Part shown: positions 61,601 to 64,000 of the stretch, piece by piece
Numbering within the stretch: position 1 is the stretch's first letter
How the letters are laid out: every line of letters starts with the position of its first letter
NCBI RefSeq assembly: GCF_947495285.1
Contig: NZ_CANLXZ010000002.1
Location: forward strand, 102,722-166,721
DNA: 64,000 bases
From: an uncultured Nonlabens sp.
Lineage (GTDB): Bacteria > Bacteroidota > Bacteroidia > Flavobacteriales > Flavobacteriaceae
Reading direction: 5' to 3'
Notes under the pieces: generated by a model
Seen by the model: the letters and a program-made list of their open reading frames with translations, nothing else
The model's database searches: none
Told to the model about the DNA's origin: nothing
Translations under genes and position numbers: made by a program

Positions 61601-64000
61601 ATGATATAGATGACGATAATGACGGTATTCTAGACGTTGTTGAATCCCAAGGTTTGGGAGATCCTTCGCAAGATGATGATGGAGATGGTATTTTGAATTA
61701 CCAAGATGCAGATTTTTGCTCATTAAATGCAAATGGCATTTGTGCATTATTGGATGGAGATAATGACGGCTTACCTAATCATCTAGACTTAGATTCTGAC
61801 GGTGACGGTATTCCTGATAATAATGAAGCCCAGGTTACAATTGGTTATGTAGCGCCATTAGACTCAGATGGAGATGGGGTTCCTGATGTTAATGCAAATG
61901 GACTTCCTGTATCTTATGATTTTAACGGTGACCAATTAGGATTGCTTCCAGTTAATACTGATACTGTTGATCAACCAGATTATTTAGATTTAAATTCTGA
62001 TAACCAAGGAGCAAACGATACTGTTGAAGCAGGACTTGTACTTACTGGTGTTGATTCAGATAACGATGGATTAGTTGATACGGCTACAATTAATGGTGTT
62101 GCAAACTCTGCTTTAGATACTGATACATCTGGATATAATGATCCTAATGGTTTCTTAAACGATACCAATAATTTGCCGGATACAGATGGCGATTTAAATG
62201 AGGGTGGAAACGTTGATTTTAGAGATCGTACCTTACCTAATGATGCTGATGGTGATGGTGTTAATGATATTGATGATTTAGATGATGATAACGACGGTAT
62301 AACAGACATAACTGAAGGTTTTGAATTCTTTACAGATAATTCTTCAACTTGTACTGGTCAAAATTATGATTTCAATGGAGCTTCTTTAATAAGTGGTACT
62401 GCTGGACAGGTGGGTGCTAGATATAGATTTTCAACTGTAAGATCTGGTATAGATGCTATTGTTCAAATTACTCAAAGATCTGCAGGTGCTTCGTTAGTAA
62501 GAATTGATGATGCTTCTGGCGATCCTCTAGCATGGCAACCAGTAATTAACTATACCGCTGCTTCTAGTGGTGATTTAACTATAACTTTTAGAGTAGAATT
62601 AGTAGATTCTGTAACTTCTGCTCCTGCTACGGTAAGTAGAATAGGTGGTTTCATTCAGGATATTGATAGTGATAGCACTGGTAGAATTAGAGAGTTTTAT
62701 AGATTAAATAACTTAGTAGGTTATTCTTTAAACGAGCCAACTAATGTTATAGCTACAGATCTTGCCAGCGGTATTACACAGTTTAGAGCAAATGGAACAG
62801 GCTCAGCTGCAATTGAGCCTATTGATACAGATTCTGGTTATAAAGTATTCTTTCAAAGACAAGATGTAAATCAGTTCGAATATGTAATAGGTGTTACAAA
62901 AAACATAAATATTTCACAAAATAGGTTTTATAGTGTTCAGTTTGATGAGTGCATTATAGATGATTTCGGTGATGATCCTACAGTGGTTATTTTAAATGCT
63001 CCCGATCAGGATGGGGATAATATACCTAACCATTTAGATTTAGATTCAGATGGAGATGGTTGTAGTGATACAATAGAAGCTGGTTATGTTGACGCTTTCG
63101 CGAAAGCGGACGAAGATGGTATACTTGGAAACCCAGCTCCTGAAACAGTTGATAGTAATGGTTTAGTTATTTCTGGTGAAATGGGAGAAGGTTATACGTC
63201 TCCTAATAGTACTGACTCTGTCTTATTTGACTTTTTAGACCCTAACGAAAATAGTGCTTGTTCTACTACGTTAGATATTACTAAAACTAGTACTTTTAAT
63301 CCGGCAACAGGTATAATCAATTACACTTACACGGTTTTAAATTCAGGTTCTAATTTTGCTTTCGATGTAAGTGTGTCAGAAGATTTAGGTACGTTTACAG
63401 GTACTAATACTCCGGTACCTACTCCGGTATATCTGTCAGGAGGGTCTGATGAAGATGGACAAGGTGATGCACTTGATTTAATTCCTGGTGCTTCTTTAAT
63501 ATTCACTGCGTCTTATGAAATTAATGATACTGATTTTGTTTCTGGACAGATAGATAATCAAGCCACAGCTAGTGCAACGGATAGTAACGGCGATGTTGTT
63601 ACCGATGTTTCTGATGATGGAAATGATGGAGATGGTAATTTAATAGATGATATTACAGAAACGGTTTTACCTATAGGTACCGTTACTGGTCACATTTATA
63701 GTGATTTAAATAATAATGGAGTTCAGGATTCTGGAGAGCCTAATTTGGCTAATGTAGATGTTCTTTTGACTCCTACTTTCGGAGATCCAATTACCGTTAC
63801 TACAGATGTTAATGGTGATTTTGCTGGTGATGTTTTTGCTGGTGATGTAGGAGTAGATATAGTAGATAGCACTTTACCAACCGGAGCAGTTCAAACAGAA
63901 GGAACAGACCCAACCACGGTAACCGTAGCATCAGGTACAACAGTAGTTGAAGAAGATAACGGATTCAACACTCCAGGAACAATAGAAGGAGTAGTTTATG
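58654..64000 (+). CDS. giant secreted surface protein (TSP3-like, DUF11, SdrD_B-like), cut by window end
   Basis: One frame from ATG 58654 to the edge has no stop: at least 1782 codons. A signal peptide (MSISNILNAFF...LPLGLYA) leads to a beta-rich domain (58.75-60.3 kb), then acidic thrombospondin-type-3-like calcium motifs of the form DxDxDGxxD near 60376, 61084, 61318, 61570, 61752, 62056, 62239 and 63004, with beta-sandwich inserts at 60.48-61.07 and 62.34-62.99 kb. A DUF11 repeat follows (63262-63660; LDITKTSTFNPATGIINYTYTV), then SdrD_B-like repeats (GHIYSDLNNNGVQDSGEPNL; a second begins at the edge). Probably a cell-surface adhesin exported by the type IX system; the sorting domain would lie beyond the window. 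AFAKA comes from the iterated palindrome. Confidence 0.9.
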   Translation, partial: MSISNILNAFFSFVNKTFLLFVIILMLPLGLYADGTRQVMPSPSNVEPLNGTALFFTRGLRGPFINAPKVNRMQFTIANAATENLYFGAKSLLRNEGANNPLINLVTYYRIYNQADVLVEGINAAGVQVGALSGRLDNGAGANPAVGDPGYIDNYAEAFEGPNGIGGVTNGYNPLIFNPTTNGDFYIEFYISNDGGATSFDSNGPGSNTPVGFFFPYFDLTVGTNTAPILGRLWSKKWSFIGYRQQDVNDINDGNNSPALVPNPTLDASVEGEFYAYTRDQVIVELDFLNGFRPLAYELSMNRYGVVDDDNDVTNVFEVTRRSQNRPTALPPVLDNSYQIFLFSPDQSIFPTTSTSAPVLGSRIQGCPGDYKIPYTLSASGDVAILIDLNGTPGYQAGTRDVSLEAYDQPTGDNEIFWNGLDGFGDTVAFDSSVSVEVTSFRGRTNIPMYDAEFNINGLNVRGVSPIIQNATLYWDDTELTSFGVCNVEGDGDGNNVTEGGFSVLELLDGVAGPSRAWNGSNPDDSVPAASGGQGSDTLSLLCDDYGNNRVINTWFYGYVLDSGSSTLVVGNCDADNDGVDDITDLDDDNDGIKDVDEGGVNCVDSSSQTMNTIGVAYNSRLESAGAVSVVPNLLNGAYDFQATLVGNAAWAGEPNGGVRLKDDIASVEDYIFVQPVNTGNPSTGNYVQYEFIFNEPVSNLRIQAGGYNVSDYAEVSAELGGAAVNIDSSNFGNFQPSLSTGVWTVSDNRVVSTSTSGGVAADDNFFDLVIAEPVDRVIFITGKDTNGQRPATVTLGFTSVDFCVVSTPIDTDNDSIPDYLDLDADNDGIYDVEEAGHGQSYFNGVLTGPVGADGIPDSVQDSGDVDNGIVNYTLQDSDSGSGEPDWRDTDSDNDGCSDANEAYQDSLADGGDDGQFGLDPAAVNLANGLVVDASYASNTPQDSNGNGIDDYTENGPDVDGNGITDSCFAPIDTDGDGVFDNNDIDDDNDGILDVVESQGLGDPSQDDDGDGILNYQDADFCSLNANGICALLDGDNDGLPNHLDLDSDGDGIPDNNEAQVTIGYVAPLDSDGDGVPDVNANGLPVSYDFNGDQLGLLPVNTDTVDQPDYLDLNSDNQGANDTVEAGLVLTGVDSDNDGLVDTATINGVANSALDTDTSGYNDPNGFLNDTNNLPDTDGDLNEGGNVDFRDRTLPNDADGDGVNDIDDLDDDNDGITDITEGFEFFTDNSSTCTGQNYDFNGASLISGTAGQVGARYRFSTVRSGIDAIVQITQRSAGASLVRIDDASGDPLAWQPVINYTAASSGDLTITFRVELVDSVTSAPATVSRIGGFIQDIDSDSTGRIREFYRLNNLVGYSLNEPTNVIATDLASGITQFRANGTGSAAIEPIDTDSGYKVFFQRQDVNQFEYVIGVTKNINISQNRFYSVQFDECIIDDFGDDPTVVILNAPDQDGDNIPNHLDLDSDGDGCSDTIEAGYVDAFAKADEDGILGNPAPETVDSNGLVISGEMGEGYTSPNSTDSVLFDFLDPNENSACSTTLDITKTSTFNPATGIINYTYTVLNSGSNFAFDVSVSEDLGTFTGTNTPVPTPVYLSGGSDEDGQGDALDLIPGASLIFTASYEINDTDFVSGQIDNQATASATDSNGDVVTDVSDDGNDGDGNLIDDITETVLPIGTVTGHIYSDLNNNGVQDSGEPNLANVDVLLTPTFGDPITVTTDVNGDFAGDVFAGDVGVDIVDSTLPTGAVQTEGTDPTTVTVASGTTVVEEDNGFNTPGTIEGVVY
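63094..63107. repeat. iterated palindrome GCTTTCGCGAAAGC, copy 13
   Basis: Exact copy, 16 bp with flanks, in the giant surface gene, read as Ala-Phe-Ala-Lys-Ala between two calcium-binding motifs. Confidence 0.95.

Noticed and set aside
61565..62309. Minus-strand frames opposite the surface gene
   Set aside because: The His- and Ser-rich translations are mirror images of Asp/Asn codons in the calcium motifs.
1965..63107. Iterated palindrome acting as an intrinsic terminator
   Set aside because: Copies lack U-tracts, most are inside genes, and the genes' real terminators are different sequences.

Overview
The window is a chromosomal segment of a marine-type member of the Flavobacteriaceae (Bacteroidota). 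This rests on four things: AT-rich DNA; promoters of the Bacteroidota form (TAnnTTTG at -7 with TTTG near -33); start regions that almost all lack a Shine-Dalgarno sequence; and typical gene content (DUF2851, DUF3467 after rpoC, DUF1343/NamZ, a 1435-residue RpoC, a mevalonate-pathway HMG-CoA reductase). A perfect 14-bp palindrome, GCTTTCGCGAAAGC, occurs 13 times and once more in degenerate form. Its abundance reminds me of Nonlabens/Dokdonia-like genomes, but the genus is a guess.

Layout. 1-14 kb: obgE, a secreted lipocalin-like protein, a NamZ-type muramidase head-to-head with an FtsX-type permease, a reverse operon prc - ABC permease - secreted nuclease, then a forward run surE - small membrane protein - lpxB - NlpC/P60 lipoprotein - comEC. 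14-26 kb: a reverse block with a thioredoxin-fold protein, a POT peptide transporter and DPP IV (a peptide-use pair), forward HMG-CoA reductase, cupin with a decayed neighbour, gpmI, TlpA-like redoxin and an HI0933-family flavoprotein. 25.7-27.3 kb: a REP-associated tyrosine transposase (RAYT) with a ~1 kb array of alternating hairpins; a diverged solo copy lies at 4.7 kb on the opposite strand. 27.3-43 kb: an ALDH8-like dehydrogenase and an ACMSD-like decarboxylase (fitting kynurenine catabolism) on either side of apbE, a methyltransferase and map; then a CBS-like synthase, DUF2851, PspC, a potassium channel, an alanine/sodium symporter, an HhH protein and an acyl-CoA dehydrogenase.

43-58 kb is the translation/transcription core: rpsU - xerC - hpf, tRNAs Thr-Tyr-Gly-Thr, tuf, tRNA-Trp, secE, nusG, rplKAJL, rpoB, rpoC and DUF3467, with hairpins after tuf, between rplL and rpoB and between rpoB and rpoC. 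From 58.65 kb to the edge runs one uninterrupted reading frame of at least 1782 codons, a secreted surface protein with thrombospondin-type-3-like calcium-binding motifs, a DUF11 domain and the start of SdrD_B-like repeats.

Most notable: (1) the iterated palindrome, spaced about 4-5 kb over most of the window, usually placed in frame as Ala-Phe-Ala-Lys(-Ala), and once capping a long hairpin between rpoB and rpoC; (2) the RAYT and its array, where the transposase frame opens inside a repeat and the next gene has lost an obvious ATG; (3) a 12-nt perfect Shine-Dalgarno in front of rpsU in a genome that otherwise avoids them, the expected signature of bS21 autoregulation; (4) terminator hairpins touching or overlapping start codons at xerC and the HhH gene.
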